Shown: piece after piece, positions 37,368 to 46,266 of the stretch
Numbering within the stretch: position 1 is the first letter of the stretch
Layout: each line of letters begins with the position of its first letter
DNA from: an uncultured Porticoccus sp.
GTDB lineage: Bacteria; Pseudomonadota; Gammaproteobacteria; Pseudomonadales; Porticoccaceae
Length of the DNA: 64,000 nucleotides
Reading direction: 5' to 3'
Assembly: GCA_905181945.1 (NCBI GenBank)
Contig: CAJIZZ010000012.1
Location: 1 to 64,000, forward strand
The notes under the pieces: generated by a model
Databases searched by the model: none
Told to the model about the DNA's origin: nothing
The model's input: only the letters and a program-made list of their open reading frames with translations
Made by a program: the position numbers and the translations under genes

Positions 37368-37862
37368 ATGCAAAATTTTAAAAATTACACTGACTACATG
37401 ACCTCGCCTCTTGGCGTTATAAAAATCAAAGCATCAAAATATGGCATAACAGGTATTGAATTCACTAGTCAGAAAAAGTTGCCTTCCTTGGGCTGCAGGC
37501 TCACTGAACAATGCATAGTAGAACTGGCTGAATATTTTGCAGGAAGGCGAAAAATATTCAATCTACCCTTGGATCACAAGGGTACTGATTTTCAAAATTC
37601 TGTTTGGTCCGCACTGCAGGATATCATTTTTAGCGAAACCATTTCTTATGGGGTAGTTGCCAGCATGGCGGGTAAGCCTGCAGCTGTTCGCGCCGCAGGG
37701 ACTGCTCTCAAAAAAAATCCCATTGCTATTATTGTGCCCTGTCACCGTGTTATTGGAAAAAATGGCACATTAACAGGTTATTCTGGTGGACTGGAAAGAA
37801 AATCTTGGTTACTCGCACATGAGGCTTATTATGAGAATCAGTTATCACTCGGCAATAATTAG
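37368..37862 (+). CDS. ogt: methylated-DNA--protein cysteine methyltransferase (Ogt type)
   Basis: A 164-residue repair protein. The active site is IVPCHRVIG near residues 126-134, and the helix-turn-helix region TDFQNSVWSALQDI and AVRAAGTALKKNP are typical. It removes the methyl group from O6-methylguanine to its own cysteine. Length and the absence of an extra N-terminal domain favour Ogt over Ada. Its TAG stop shares bases with the stop of the convergent SlyD-type gene (four-base overlap). Confidence 0.9.
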   Translation: MQNFKNYTDYMTSPLGVIKIKASKYGITGIEFTSQKKLPSLGCRLTEQCIVELAEYFAGRRKIFNLPLDHKGTDFQNSVWSALQDIIFSETISYGVVASMAGKPAAVRAAGTALKKNPIAIIVPCHRVIGKNGTLTGYSGGLERKSWLLAHEAYYENQLSLGNN

Positions 37863-38344
37863 TGCTGATGACCTCCAATGCCGTGTGCATGGCCATGGTC
37901 AATTTCCTCCTGAGTGGCTTCACGAACGTCAACAATCTCAATATCAAATATAACCGTCTTTCCCGCCAGGGGGTGATTGGTATCTAAATCGACATTAAAC
38001 TTGCCTATTTTAATTACCACCCCTTGACGTACTCCACCGTCTGTTTGAATTGATACAGCCATGCCGACTTTTGGTTTTACTTTTCCCATCAAATGCTTGA
38101 TAGGGACGCGCTGATGTCGACCCTCTTCTCGAATACCAAAACTTTCCTCTGGAAGCAAAGTTACGCTAAATATATCTCCAGTGTCTTTTTCTGTCATTAC
38201 AGCTTCCAGTGCAGGCGTAATAGCACGGCGACCGTGCAAATAGACGCTGGGGTTACCGGCATGAGAGTTTTCTAGCTCTTCTTGGGTTGTCGCATCGCAT
38301 AAACGATAGTGGAAGCTCACAACAGCATTATGTTTAATTTTCAT
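37859..38344 (-). CDS. SlyD-type FKBP peptidyl-prolyl isomerase, second copy, His-rich tail
   Basis: A 161-residue SlyD-like protein. FKBP core residues are VVSFHYRLCDATTQEELENS and HGRRAITPALEAVM; the conserved end is TNHPLAGKTVIFDIEIVDVREATQEEIDHG, and the tail HGHAHGIGGHQH is His-rich like that of slyD. Compared with the intact slyD at 29818 it has a more divergent FKBP half. The start has GGGAGG upstream. It overlaps ogt by four bases tail to tail. Metal binding is likely from the tail; a separate role from slyD is not evident. Confidence 0.88.
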   Translation of the reverse strand: MKIKHNAVVSFHYRLCDATTQEELENSHAGNPSVYLHGRRAITPALEAVMTEKDTGDIFSVTLLPEESFGIREEGRHQRVPIKHLMGKVKPKVGMAVSIQTDGGVRQGVVIKIGKFNVDLDTNHPLAGKTVIFDIEIVDVREATQEEIDHGHAHGIGGHQH

Positions 38345-38445
38345 TGAGCCTCCCTATTTTTTACTTATATCTATATTATTGGGCTCTATTATACTTACGA
38401 CCAACAAATATCGTTATTAAATACCCACCTAAAAAATAATTTTCT

Positions 38446-39342
38446 ATGGCAAATAATAATCATGTATCAATCTGGGTCTGCCCAGTGTGTAAATTGCCGC
38501 TAACAAAACCATGTATTGGCCCTGAAAAAAATTCAGAGGGTACCTTAACTCAGCAGTGGCTGTGTGATAACCAGCATAGTTTTGATATTGCGAAAGAAGG
38601 CTATATTAATCTCTTACTGCCGCAACAAAAACGCTCGCCTTCTCCAGGCGATACCAAGTTTATGGTAAGTAGTCGTCAGGATTTTTTAAGCCAAGGCTAC
38701 TATCAACCTCTCTCTGAAAAAATCACTGAATTAACCAGCAGCCACCTGGGAGCCAATTCAATTTTACTAGACAGCGGCTGCGGTGAAGGTTATTACTTGC
38801 AGCAACTTATAGCACATAAAAGTGACATTCATATATTCGGAATAGATATATCAAAAGAGGCAACAAAAATTGCAAGCCGTCTCATAAAAAATGGGCATTT
38901 TGCTGTTGCAAGTAGCTTTAATTTACCTGTTTTAACCAATTCCATTGATTGCTTGTTACGGATATTTGCACCAGGGGATAACATAGAAGCAGCACGAGTA
39001 CTGAAGAAAAAAGGTGTGTTAATTGTTATTTCACCAGGTCCTAGACACTTATTTGCACTAAAAAAATTACTCTACAAGGAAGCCAAAGAACATACGCCTC
39101 AAGAGGCGCTTGATAATTTTTCACTTTTAGACGAGGAAAAGGTTAGCTACCGGCTTGAAGTGAAAGGCGCTAAACAGATCAGCCAGCTAGTATCGATGAC
39201 GCCGCTTTACTGGCAGACCGATAAAACAGCCCAAGACAATTTGAATACTTTAGCATCATTATGCACAGAAATAGATTTTGTAATTCGAACCTACCGTCCC
39301 ATTAAAGATAACGCATGGGCCAATGCATCGATTAAACAGTAG
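38446..39342 (+). CDS. rlmA: 23S rRNA (guanine(745)-N1)-methyltransferase RlmA
   Basis: A 298-residue methyltransferase. The N-terminal zinc finger has CPVCKLPL, then CDNQHSFDIAKEGYINLLLPQQ, the recognisable RlmA start, and the SAM motif is LDSGCGEGYYLQQL near residue 105. It methylates G745 in helix 35 of 23S rRNA. The gene stands alone; the SlyD-type gene is divergent from it. Length matches the family (about 270). Confidence 0.92.
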   Translation: MANNNHVSIWVCPVCKLPLTKPCIGPEKNSEGTLTQQWLCDNQHSFDIAKEGYINLLLPQQKRSPSPGDTKFMVSSRQDFLSQGYYQPLSEKITELTSSHLGANSILLDSGCGEGYYLQQLIAHKSDIHIFGIDISKEATKIASRLIKNGHFAVASSFNLPVLTNSIDCLLRIFAPGDNIEAARVLKKKGVLIVISPGPRHLFALKKLLYKEAKEHTPQEALDNFSLLDEEKVSYRLEVKGAKQISQLVSMTPLYWQTDKTAQDNLNTLASLCTEIDFVIRTYRPIKDNAWANASIKQ

Positions 39343-39351
39343 CCATTTAGC

Positions 39352-39380
39352 TCTTTATGTAAAAAATATCATGTTATAAT
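39352..39380 (+). promoter_or_regulatory. candidate extended -10 promoter of the porin gene
   Basis: TGTTATAAT at 39372-39380 is an extended -10 element; the -35 position (39352-39357, TCTTTA) is poor. The leader to the porin ATG is about 34 bases. Called by eye. Confidence 0.45.
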
Positions 39381-39414
39381 TAAGATAAAGAATTCATACC
39401 AAAATGGACTCTCA

Positions 39415-40602
39415 ATGGGAATTTTTTTCAAAGAAAACAGATTTTTTTCATGGGTTTTACCTAGAACTTATGCTTTACCCCTGCTGATTTATTTTATTTT
39501 CTTGGCAGCATCACCCTCTATGGCCGGCGATCCACTAAAAGGCCTCATGCTGAAACATAACGATACAGTCTGGCTAGCTGTCGGAGGAGGTCTCCGTCTT
39601 CAAACAGCCTCACGCAATAGCAACACGGACGATAGTTCAGAGTTCTCAATCAACAGTATGCGCCTCTATATATCTGGCCAGCTCCATAAACACTTAAAAT
39701 TCAATATTAATACAGAAAAATACGAGGGCGATTCGATGATGACTATCGATGCTCTATTAAAATTTGAGTTTAATCCTTCTGCTAATTTATGGGTGGGTAG
39801 AACGCTAGTACCCTCTGACCGTCCTGGACTCAATGGCCCTTATTCCTCATTGAGCTGGAATCAATATCGTCAACCTTTATTTTCCGCATATCATGTTGGG
39901 GCTGGGCAGCTAGGACGAAGTGAGGGGGCTGTATTTTGGGGAACAAAAGAGAGATTTCAATATTTATTGGGCGCCTTTGATGGCCTAGAAGATGACTATG
40001 GTAACGACTCTGATCACTTATTATATGCAGCCCGACTTGCTTACAACTTTCTCAATGTAGAGCCTCAGCCTGGCCACTACTATACTAGTGCTACTCATCA
40101 TGGGGCTCAAGGCAATATTCTAACAACTGCTGTAACTCTTCAATCCCAGTCTGATGGCACTGGCAGCACCTCCGAATCAGGTGATTTTTTCGGGTACGCC
40201 TTTGACGTATTCTCTGAAAGAATTTTACCCAACCAAGGAGTTTTTAACTTTGGGGCTGGCTACAAAGAAATGGATGCAGACCTCAACACTATATCAAGGC
40301 CAGCAGATGCAACCGTTGAATGCTTTTGCATCTTTGATGGTGATACGTTTTATACTACAGCGGGCTACTTGTTTCCAAATAAAGTTGGGCCTGGAAAACT
40401 ACAACCCTATTTTCGGCACACAGAAAATAATCCTAGCGGAGCTAAAAGTAGCGCTACAACAGAATGGGGCACTAATTACATTATTTTTGGCAATAAAACG
40501 AGCTTAAACCTCAACTATGCCCGCGGGGATGCAAATGCCTCTGGGTATGCTGGCAACAAAACAGATACAGTTACACTGGGGCTACAGTTGCAATTTTATT
40601 AG
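39415..40602 (+). CDS. OprP/OprO-like outer-membrane porin
   Basis: A 395-residue beta-barrel protein. A signal peptide with a long hydrophobic stretch (YALPLLIYFIFLAASPSMA) ends near residue 37. Alternating strands follow, for example INSMRLYISGQLHKHLKFNINTE, which is characteristic of the phosphate-selective porin O/P family, and the last residue is an aromatic (LQFY) as expected for BamA-dependent folding. The anion-binding arginine ladder of OprP cannot be confirmed by eye, so the substrate is unknown. The arrangement with rlmA upstream is not informative. Confidence 0.75.
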   Translation: MGIFFKENRFFSWVLPRTYALPLLIYFIFLAASPSMAGDPLKGLMLKHNDTVWLAVGGGLRLQTASRNSNTDDSSEFSINSMRLYISGQLHKHLKFNINTEKYEGDSMMTIDALLKFEFNPSANLWVGRTLVPSDRPGLNGPYSSLSWNQYRQPLFSAYHVGAGQLGRSEGAVFWGTKERFQYLLGAFDGLEDDYGNDSDHLLYAARLAYNFLNVEPQPGHYYTSATHHGAQGNILTTAVTLQSQSDGTGSTSESGDFFGYAFDVFSERILPNQGVFNFGAGYKEMDADLNTISRPADATVECFCIFDGDTFYTTAGYLFPNKVGPGKLQPYFRHTENNPSGAKSSATTEWGTNYIIFGNKTSLNLNYARGDANASGYAGNKTDTVTLGLQLQFY

Positions 40603-40612
40603 GTTATCAGCG

Positions 40613-41089
40613 CTAGATGTTAGCGCTGGATTGCGGCTTTCCCTGTTTTATCTCTTCCAGTGTTGCCTCGCGAATATCTACAATTTCAATATCAAATGTT
40701 AATGTTTTGCCTGCCAAGGGGTGATTGAAGTCTATATCAACATTAAACTTTCCAACCTTTGCAACAGTCACAGGGCGAGTCCCTTCTACTGTCTTTAAAG
40801 GGACTATCATACCAGGCTCTAGTTTTCCCTCTTGACCAATACTTTTCCTTGCAACTCTTAGTCTATTCTTGAGATTCAGTCGACCGTAAGCCATCTCGGG
40901 TTGCAGTGTCACGCAAAACTTATCACCTGCCTCTTTTCCTGACATTGAATGCTCTAGCGTTTCTATCATGTTTTTGTGGCCATAAAGAAACGCACTAGGC
41001 TCTTGCCCTGCAGAATTTTCAATGATCTCGCCATCCTGATCTGTCATTTTATGGTGGAACAAAACGATACTATTTTTTGCAATCTTCAT
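40613..41089 (-). CDS. SlyD-type FKBP peptidyl-prolyl isomerase, third copy, without His-rich tail
   Basis: A 158-residue SlyD-like protein. FKBP core residues are SIVLFHHKMTDQDGEIIENS and GHKNMIETLEHSMSGKEAGD, and the end carries NHPLAGKTLTFDIEIVDIREAT. It lacks the histidine tail (ends KQGKPQSSANI), so metal binding is unlikely. It lies 10 bases from the end of the porin gene and downstream of the ABC ATPase. AGGAAAGAG precedes the ATG. Confidence 0.87.
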   Translation of the reverse strand: MKIAKNSIVLFHHKMTDQDGEIIENSAGQEPSAFLYGHKNMIETLEHSMSGKEAGDKFCVTLQPEMAYGRLNLKNRLRVARKSIGQEGKLEPGMIVPLKTVEGTRPVTVAKVGKFNVDIDFNHPLAGKTLTFDIEIVDIREATLEEIKQGKPQSSANI

Positions 41090-41176
41090 ATTTAACTCTT
41101 TCCTGATTTTTTGTTACCAGCCACTATCTGCATATATTCATGCTGAAGAAAGGTTGCAAATTATCCCGTGTTCTCT

Positions 41177-41965
41177 CTACGCTGGCAAGACCTGATAAAA
41201 ACCAGCCAACGCTACCACCCTCAGGGGAACATCAAACAACCGCGACATATACTGATCCGTTAGGAGTTCAGTCTTACATCCATCCGCAAAAATTTTTCCG
41301 TCTCGCATCAAAATCACACGTTCTATTTCTGGTGGTATTTCATGGATATGATGAGTGGCCAACAAAATAGTTTTTTCTTGGCCAAGGAGCTTTCTAAGGA
41401 TATCAAGATACTGATAGGTTGCACTTAAATCCAAGCCGCTTGTGGGTTCATCAAAAATCATATGATCCGGATCATGAATCAAGGCACGTCCCAACAAACA
41501 ACGACGCTGCTGGCCAGTAGACATCTGGCGATAAAGGCAATTTGCTAGACTCTTAATACCCAAGTATTCTAATATTTTTTCTCCGCGCTTTAATTCAAGC
41601 TCGGTGATCTCTTGATGATGAAATAAGCCAATCGAATTGTGTAACCCCGAAATTACGACGCCCAAACCACTAATATCAGGAACAAACCCTACCTGCAAAT
41701 CAGCTGATATTAATCCTATTTTTTCTCTGAGCTCCCAAAGAGTTGGCATTTCCATACCCAGTATTTTTACAAAAGAATTATTTTTAGCAACCGGGTAAAT
41801 CTCTCGAGACAAGAGTTTCAGCAAAGTACTTTTACCTGCCCCATTGGGGCCAATAATAGCGCAACTTTGTCCATATTCTATAGACAGGGAAAAATCATCA
41901 AATACTTTTTTTTCATCACGATAAACAGTCGCATTCAGAATATCTAAAAGCTTAGGATGTGACAT
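41177..41965 (-). CDS. ABC transporter ATP-binding protein without a permease
   Basis: A 262-residue ABC ATPase. Walker A is GPNGAGKSTLLKLL near residue 38, the signature is MSTGQQRRCLLGRAL, and Walker B is MIFDEPTSGLDL. The C-terminal pattern HHIHEIPPEIERVILMRDGKIFADG resembles the ModF/YlmA-like group. No permease or binding protein lies nearby. It follows lipA by 14 bases on the same strand, so it is probably cotranscribed with the lipoate genes, although a functional link is not evident. Confidence 0.82.
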   Translation of the reverse strand: MSHPKLLDILNATVYRDEKKVFDDFSLSIEYGQSCAIIGPNGAGKSTLLKLLSREIYPVAKNNSFVKILGMEMPTLWELREKIGLISADLQVGFVPDISGLGVVISGLHNSIGLFHHQEITELELKRGEKILEYLGIKSLANCLYRQMSTGQQRRCLLGRALIHDPDHMIFDEPTSGLDLSATYQYLDILRKLLGQEKTILLATHHIHEIPPEIERVILMRDGKIFADGCKTELLTDQYMSRLFDVPLRVVALAGFYQVLPA

Positions 41966-41979
41966 CAGTGGAGCCTTTT

Positions 41980-42960
41980 TTAATGCACTTTCTCACCTTT
42001 GGCCTGCTTATCTGCATGGTAAGAAGAGCGAACCAGTGGGCCAGAAGCCACGTATTTAAATCCAATGCCATACCCATATTCTGCATACTCAGAAAATTCG
42101 TCTGGGTGCACAAAACGAGCAACCGGAAGATGATTTTTAGACGGCTGCAAGTACTGGCCAACTGTTATCATATCAACATCATGGGCTCTGAGATCATCCA
42201 ATGTACGCAATAACTCGTCTTTAGTCTCACCGAGACCAACCATCAAACCAGATTTAGTGGCCACACTCGGATTATAATGTTTATAGTCCTGCAGTAATTT
42301 GAGAGACCAACCATAATTAGCGCCAGGTCGAGCCTCCCGATACAAACGAGAAACAGTCTCCAAGTTATGGTTAAAGACATCAGGTGATGTTGCCGTCAGA
42401 ATTTCCAAGGCCGCTTCCATGCGTCCACGAAAATCTGGGACCAGCACCTCCACCTGAAGACTGGGACTTAAAGTCTTTGCTTCGCGGATACAATCAGCAA
42501 AATGCTGTGCGCCTCCATCTCTCAGATCATCACGATCCACTGAAGTAATTACAACATATCGCAACTTCATTTCATAAATAGCCTTGGCTAGGCTCTTGGG
42601 TTCATCTAAATCAAGCGGATTTGGCTTGCCATGGCCCACATCACAAAATGGACATCGACGAGTACAGATCTCCCCCATAATCATGAAGGTGGCTGTACCA
42701 TTGCCAAAACATTCACTAAGGTTAGGGCAAGCAGCTTCTTCGCAAACAGTGGACAACTTATTTGCTCGCAGGATATTTTTAATTTCCTGAACTTTAGGTG
42801 AGGATGATATACGAATTCTCATCCAATCAGGCTTGCGAAGAATTGTTTCAGTGGGTATCACTTTGACTGGTATACGCTCTACTTTTTCAGCACTACGGAG
42901 TTTTTCTCCCTGCTTGATACGTCGCGTACGCTTAGGGGCGGCTGCATTAAAGTCTGTCAT
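41980..42960 (-). CDS. lipA: lipoyl synthase LipA
   Basis: A 326-residue radical SAM enzyme. The auxiliary cluster motif [12 protein letters not shown] is near residue 75, the radical SAM motif CTRRCPFC is near residue 103, and RSSYHAD is near the C-terminus and carries the serine ligand. It inserts two sulfurs into octanoyl groups on lipoyl domains, including the glycine cleavage H protein. The start at ATG 42960 is chosen over a TTG at 42975. It sits downstream of lipB as usual in the dacA-ybeD-lipB-lipA series. Confidence 0.95.
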   Translation of the reverse strand: MTDFNAAAPKRTRRIKQGEKLRSAEKVERIPVKVIPTETILRKPDWMRIRISSSPKVQEIKNILRANKLSTVCEEAACPNLSECFGNGTATFMIMGEICTRRCPFCDVGHGKPNPLDLDEPKSLAKAIYEMKLRYVVITSVDRDDLRDGGAQHFADCIREAKTLSPSLQVEVLVPDFRGRMEAALEILTATSPDVFNHNLETVSRLYREARPGANYGWSLKLLQDYKHYNPSVATKSGLMVGLGETKDELLRTLDDLRAHDVDMITVGQYLQPSKNHLPVARFVHPDEFSEYAEYGYGIGFKYVASGPLVRSSYHADKQAKGEKVH

Positions 42961-43038
42961 ATAAAGGTTACTCAAACGAGTTGCTGGCTAGACTATTTCG
43001 GTCATAGAAGAAGCACACATGCCATCGCCATATTGCAA

Positions 43039-43722
43039 CTAATGGTCTAATGTAAATTCGACTTTATATTCATTATAACCCAAACTTTGGGCCAAAATGT
43101 TTGAAATACACTTAAAAATATCAATCAAAGGGACTCTTTCCTCTAAAAAATCAATCATCTGGGTCATAGGGATACCTAAACCGCAGGGATTAATTCTGGA
43201 CCAAGGACCCATATCCATATCAATATTTAAATTAAACCCATGGTAGCTATAGCCACGACGTATCCTCAAACCTAAAGATGCAATCTTTTTGAGTCCACCC
43301 AAATCTCCTACTGCATCGCCCACAAAAACTCCTGGAGCCCTAGGATCTGCTGTAGCCTTGATATTCCAATACGCTAGAGTCTCTATTATCGATTTTTCGA
43401 TTAAAGTCACAATATCTCTCACGCCAATACCAAGACGCTGCATATCTATCAGTATATATCCAGTAATTTGACCTGGGGCATGATAGGTCACATGCCCACC
43501 TCGATCACTTTGAACAACTGGTATATCTCCAGGCGCAATAAGATGCTCTTTACTGCCCGCTTGGCCTTGAGTAAATACAGGGAAATGCTCTAACAACCAA
43601 ATTTCGTCTGGCGTACTTTTTTGTCGTTCAGATACAAACGATTTCATTGCCGCAAAGGTATCAAGATACTGGCAGCAGCCTAGATGACGAACAATTAGAG
43701 GCAACGAAGGGGGCTGTCGCAT
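43039..43722 (-). CDS. lipB: lipoyl(octanoyl) transferase LipB
   Basis: A 227-residue octanoyltransferase. DRGGHVTYHAPGQITGY is near residues 77-93, the catalytic lysine is in KIASLGLRIRRG, and the catalytic cysteine is in INPCGLG. It moves octanoyl from acyl carrier protein to lipoyl domains. It lies six bases after ybeD and 63 bases before lipA. Length matches the family. Confidence 0.94.
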   Translation of the reverse strand: MRQPPSLPLIVRHLGCCQYLDTFAAMKSFVSERQKSTPDEIWLLEHFPVFTQGQAGSKEHLIAPGDIPVVQSDRGGHVTYHAPGQITGYILIDMQRLGIGVRDIVTLIEKSIIETLAYWNIKATADPRAPGVFVGDAVGDLGGLKKIASLGLRIRRGYSYHGFNLNIDMDMGPWSRINPCGLGIPMTQMIDFLEERVPLIDIFKCISNILAQSLGYNEYKVEFTLDH

Positions 43723-43728
43723 AAAAAT

Positions 43729-44049
43729 TTATATAACCATTTTGACCAAGGGGCTAACCTTCAGGTCATCAAACAAGGCTTGCAACTGATCAACGCTAGT
43801 GGCTGTTATAGTCACAGTGATTGCCTGAAAAGTGCCATTTTTGCTATCCCTAATAGTTGTTTTTGATTGATCGAAGCCGGGAGAATAGGCTTCCATCACT
43901 GCCGTCACTAGTTTATACAGATTAGGTCCCGCCTCACCTAAAACTTTAATAGGATAATCGCAAGGATACTCAATTTTAGGGGTCCCTAGCGATTCATCCC
44001 TGTTAATTTCTTCCATAGTCATGGATTTTAATACATCTTGATCACTCAT
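43729..44049 (-). CDS. ybeD: UPF0250/DUF493 protein YbeD
   Basis: A 106-residue small alpha/beta protein with the ACT-like pattern IEYPCDYPIKVLGEAGPNL and FQAITVTITATSVDQLQALFDDL. This matches YbeD in E. coli, which lies between dacA and lipB in the same order. Its function remains unsettled. It overlaps dacA by four bases (ATGA-type junction), so coupled translation is likely. Confidence 0.9.
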   Translation of the reverse strand: MSDQDVLKSMTMEEINRDESLGTPKIEYPCDYPIKVLGEAGPNLYKLVTAVMEAYSPGFDQSKTTIRDSKNGTFQAITVTITATSVDQLQALFDDLKVSPLVKMVI

Positions 44050-45224
44050 TCTTTTGAGGAGACCCTAAACCATATTTCAATTGCGTCCCATAACCTCATA
44101 AATAAACTAGCCTCGTCTATTGCTTTCTGGGCACTCACAGGGAGCTCAAGCAGTTGCTCGCCTTCTAAACTGATGGATATTCTGGCTATTTCTTGTTTTT
44201 CAAAAATTGGCGCTTCAATCATTTCATCTAATAATATTTTAGCATTAAGGTCTTTCTGGGAACCCTTGGGTATGGTGAGGTAGACGTCCTCAGGCACAAT
44301 AAGATTTACCTTATTTTCAGCGCCATACCAAACCCGCACATCTTCTTCTACGATATCGCCAGCAGAGTAAATTTTACCTGTTTCGTAGTAGCGGAATCCG
44401 TAAGCTAGGAGCTTCTGGGACTCCTGTGCTCTAGACTCTTCAGTGCTTGCTCCCATTACCACGGAAATAAGCCTCGTACCATTTCGAACAGCTGAGGCTA
44501 CAAGGCAGTATCCGGCTTCTTCTGTATGCCCAGTTTTCAAACCATCAACCGATCTATCGCGCCAGAGCAATCGATTGCGGTTAGGTTGATTTATACCGTT
44601 ATATTTAAAATACTTTTCAGAATAAATTTTATAATAATGGGGATGGTCTTGTATCAGTGCGCGTGACAACAAGGCTAAATCTCTAGCTGTAGTTAAATGC
44701 CCTTCGTCAGGCCAGCCCGTAGCATTACTATAGTACGTGCCAGACATTCCAAGCAGTGCAGCCTGCTGATTCATAACATCAGAAAATGCTCCCTCGCTGC
44801 CGGCAAGGTGCTCAGCCAACGCTATAGAGGCATCATTGCCGGACTGAATAATCACCCCGCGTAATAAATCAATCACAGAAACAGATGTTCCCTCCCGCAC
44901 CCACATTTTGGATCCGCCCTTTTTCCAAGCAGTTACACTAATAGGGACTTGATCATCTTCTTTTATTTTGTCGCTAGCTATATCTGATGCCACAAGATAG
45001 CTAGTCATTATTTTTGTCAGACTAGCAGGGGGCAGCTGTTGATCTGCATTATTCTCAATCAGGACCTTACCGGTGTTTGCATCTATTAGGATCCAAGCAT
45101 TAGCTGCCAGCGTTGGTGGTGCTGGCATTAATATCTTTCCATGAGCCGATGCCGCAAAACTCAACAAAAAAAATACTGGCCAGAAAATTAAAATTTCTTT
45201 TCGCATAAAAATAACCCGCTTCAT
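44046..45224 (-). CDS. dacA: D-alanyl-D-alanine carboxypeptidase (PBP5/6, DacA)
   Basis: A 392-residue serine peptidase with a signal peptide (FWPVFFLLSFAASAHG). The active-site motifs are SLTK (LPPASLTKIMTS) near residue 69, SGN (IQSGNDASIAL) and KTG (DGLKTGHTEEAGYCL). The C-terminal amphipathic helix, WDAIEIWFRVSSKE, fits the membrane anchor of PBP5. It trims the last D-alanine from peptidoglycan stem peptides. A second in-frame ATG at 45206 could be the start. Confidence 0.95.
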   Translation of the reverse strand: MKRVIFMRKEILIFWPVFFLLSFAASAHGKILMPAPPTLAANAWILIDANTGKVLIENNADQQLPPASLTKIMTSYLVASDIASDKIKEDDQVPISVTAWKKGGSKMWVREGTSVSVIDLLRGVIIQSGNDASIALAEHLAGSEGAFSDVMNQQAALLGMSGTYYSNATGWPDEGHLTTARDLALLSRALIQDHPHYYKIYSEKYFKYNGINQPNRNRLLWRDRSVDGLKTGHTEEAGYCLVASAVRNGTRLISVVMGASTEESRAQESQKLLAYGFRYYETGKIYSAGDIVEEDVRVWYGAENKVNLIVPEDVYLTIPKGSQKDLNAKILLDEMIEAPIFEKQEIARISISLEGEQLLELPVSAQKAIDEASLFMRLWDAIEIWFRVSSKE

Positions 45225-45344
45225 AAGGTAGTTAGACCGGAGGATAGGTAAAATAACAGATCAATAAAGTGCTTGTATTGCCAAATTAAATAGCTTTTAA
45301 ATACGTAATAATTCTAACATGGGTCCAGTCTCTTATCAGAAAAA

Positions 45345-46241
45345 TTACTGATATACCAAAAATTTCCCAATTCCCTCATGCCTCTTAACAAGAGCAGTTG
45401 TTTCTTTTATCTGTGCCTTGCCTCTTATGGGACCAATAATTACCTTAAATAAAACCCGAGGCTCACTATAACGATGTATACTAATCGGGTGCTTAATCAG
45501 GCCCTGCAATCTCTCAATAAGACTATTAGCGGCAGCTTCTGAACCAAAAGCCGCCACCTGAATAAAGGTGCCAGAAATAACTTCGCCCTCTTTCATGGTG
45601 GGCCTTACAGCGAAAGACGGGGTGGCGCTCTGTGATTTTATCCTGCCGTTTTTGCCTGCAGGCCTAGATCCGTCATCTACTTTTTTTTGATATTCAATAG
45701 GATCTATGGCCTCGATCTCAACATCAGCAGTACCGCTAGAGAAATAACCCAATTTTTTTGCTGCAACAAATGAAAGATCAATTATTCGATCCTCATGAAA
45801 AGGCCCTCTATCATTTATACGAACGATAGCATTTAACCCATTCTCCAGATTTGTGACTCTCGCATAACTTGGAATAGGCAAACTTTTATGTGCAGCCGTC
45901 ATGCCGTACATGTTATAGAATTCGCCATTAGATGTTTTTCGACCATGAAATTTGTATCCATACCAAGAAGCTACTCCGCGCTCTTTGTAGCCAGCGGAAG
46001 AAGGGAGGACCCGATATGTTTTTCCCATAACCACATATGGGCTAAAGTTCCCTGCCTTTGTAATCAATTCTACTTTTGGTATAGCGTCAGCAATGTTTGC
46101 AATATCAAAAGTGATGCTTGGAATATCATCTTCTGGAGGCGGCCCGTCTTGACGCACTTGACCGCTACCATTTTTAATACCAGTCTCACTGCAGCCAACC
46201 AGTACGGAAAAGATAAGAGCCGGAATGATACATCTAAACAA
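45345..46241 (-). CDS. rlpA: RlpA-like septal lipoprotein with SPOR domain
   Basis: A 298-residue protein with a lipoprotein signal (IFSVLVGC). The double-psi beta-barrel domain (about 75-185) reads GVASWYGYKFHGRKTSNGE and RINDRGPFHEDRIIDLS. The SPOR domain at the end (about 228-298) starts GTFIQVAAFGSEAAANSL and binds denuded glycan at the septum. Pseudomonas RlpA is a lytic transglycosylase that acts on denuded strands. The start is a TTG without a clear ribosome binding site. Confidence 0.92.
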   Translation of the reverse strand: MFRCIIPALIFSVLVGCSETGIKNGSGQVRQDGPPPEDDIPSITFDIANIADAIPKVELITKAGNFSPYVVMGKTYRVLPSSAGYKERGVASWYGYKFHGRKTSNGEFYNMYGMTAAHKSLPIPSYARVTNLENGLNAIVRINDRGPFHEDRIIDLSFVAAKKLGYFSSGTADVEIEAIDPIEYQKKVDDGSRPAGKNGRIKSQSATPSFAVRPTMKEGEVISGTFIQVAAFGSEAAANSLIERLQGLIKHPISIHRYSEPRVLFKVIIGPIRGKAQIKETTALVKRHEGIGKFLVYQ

Positions 46242-46266
46242 TTTTTGTATATTACAAAACCAGATT

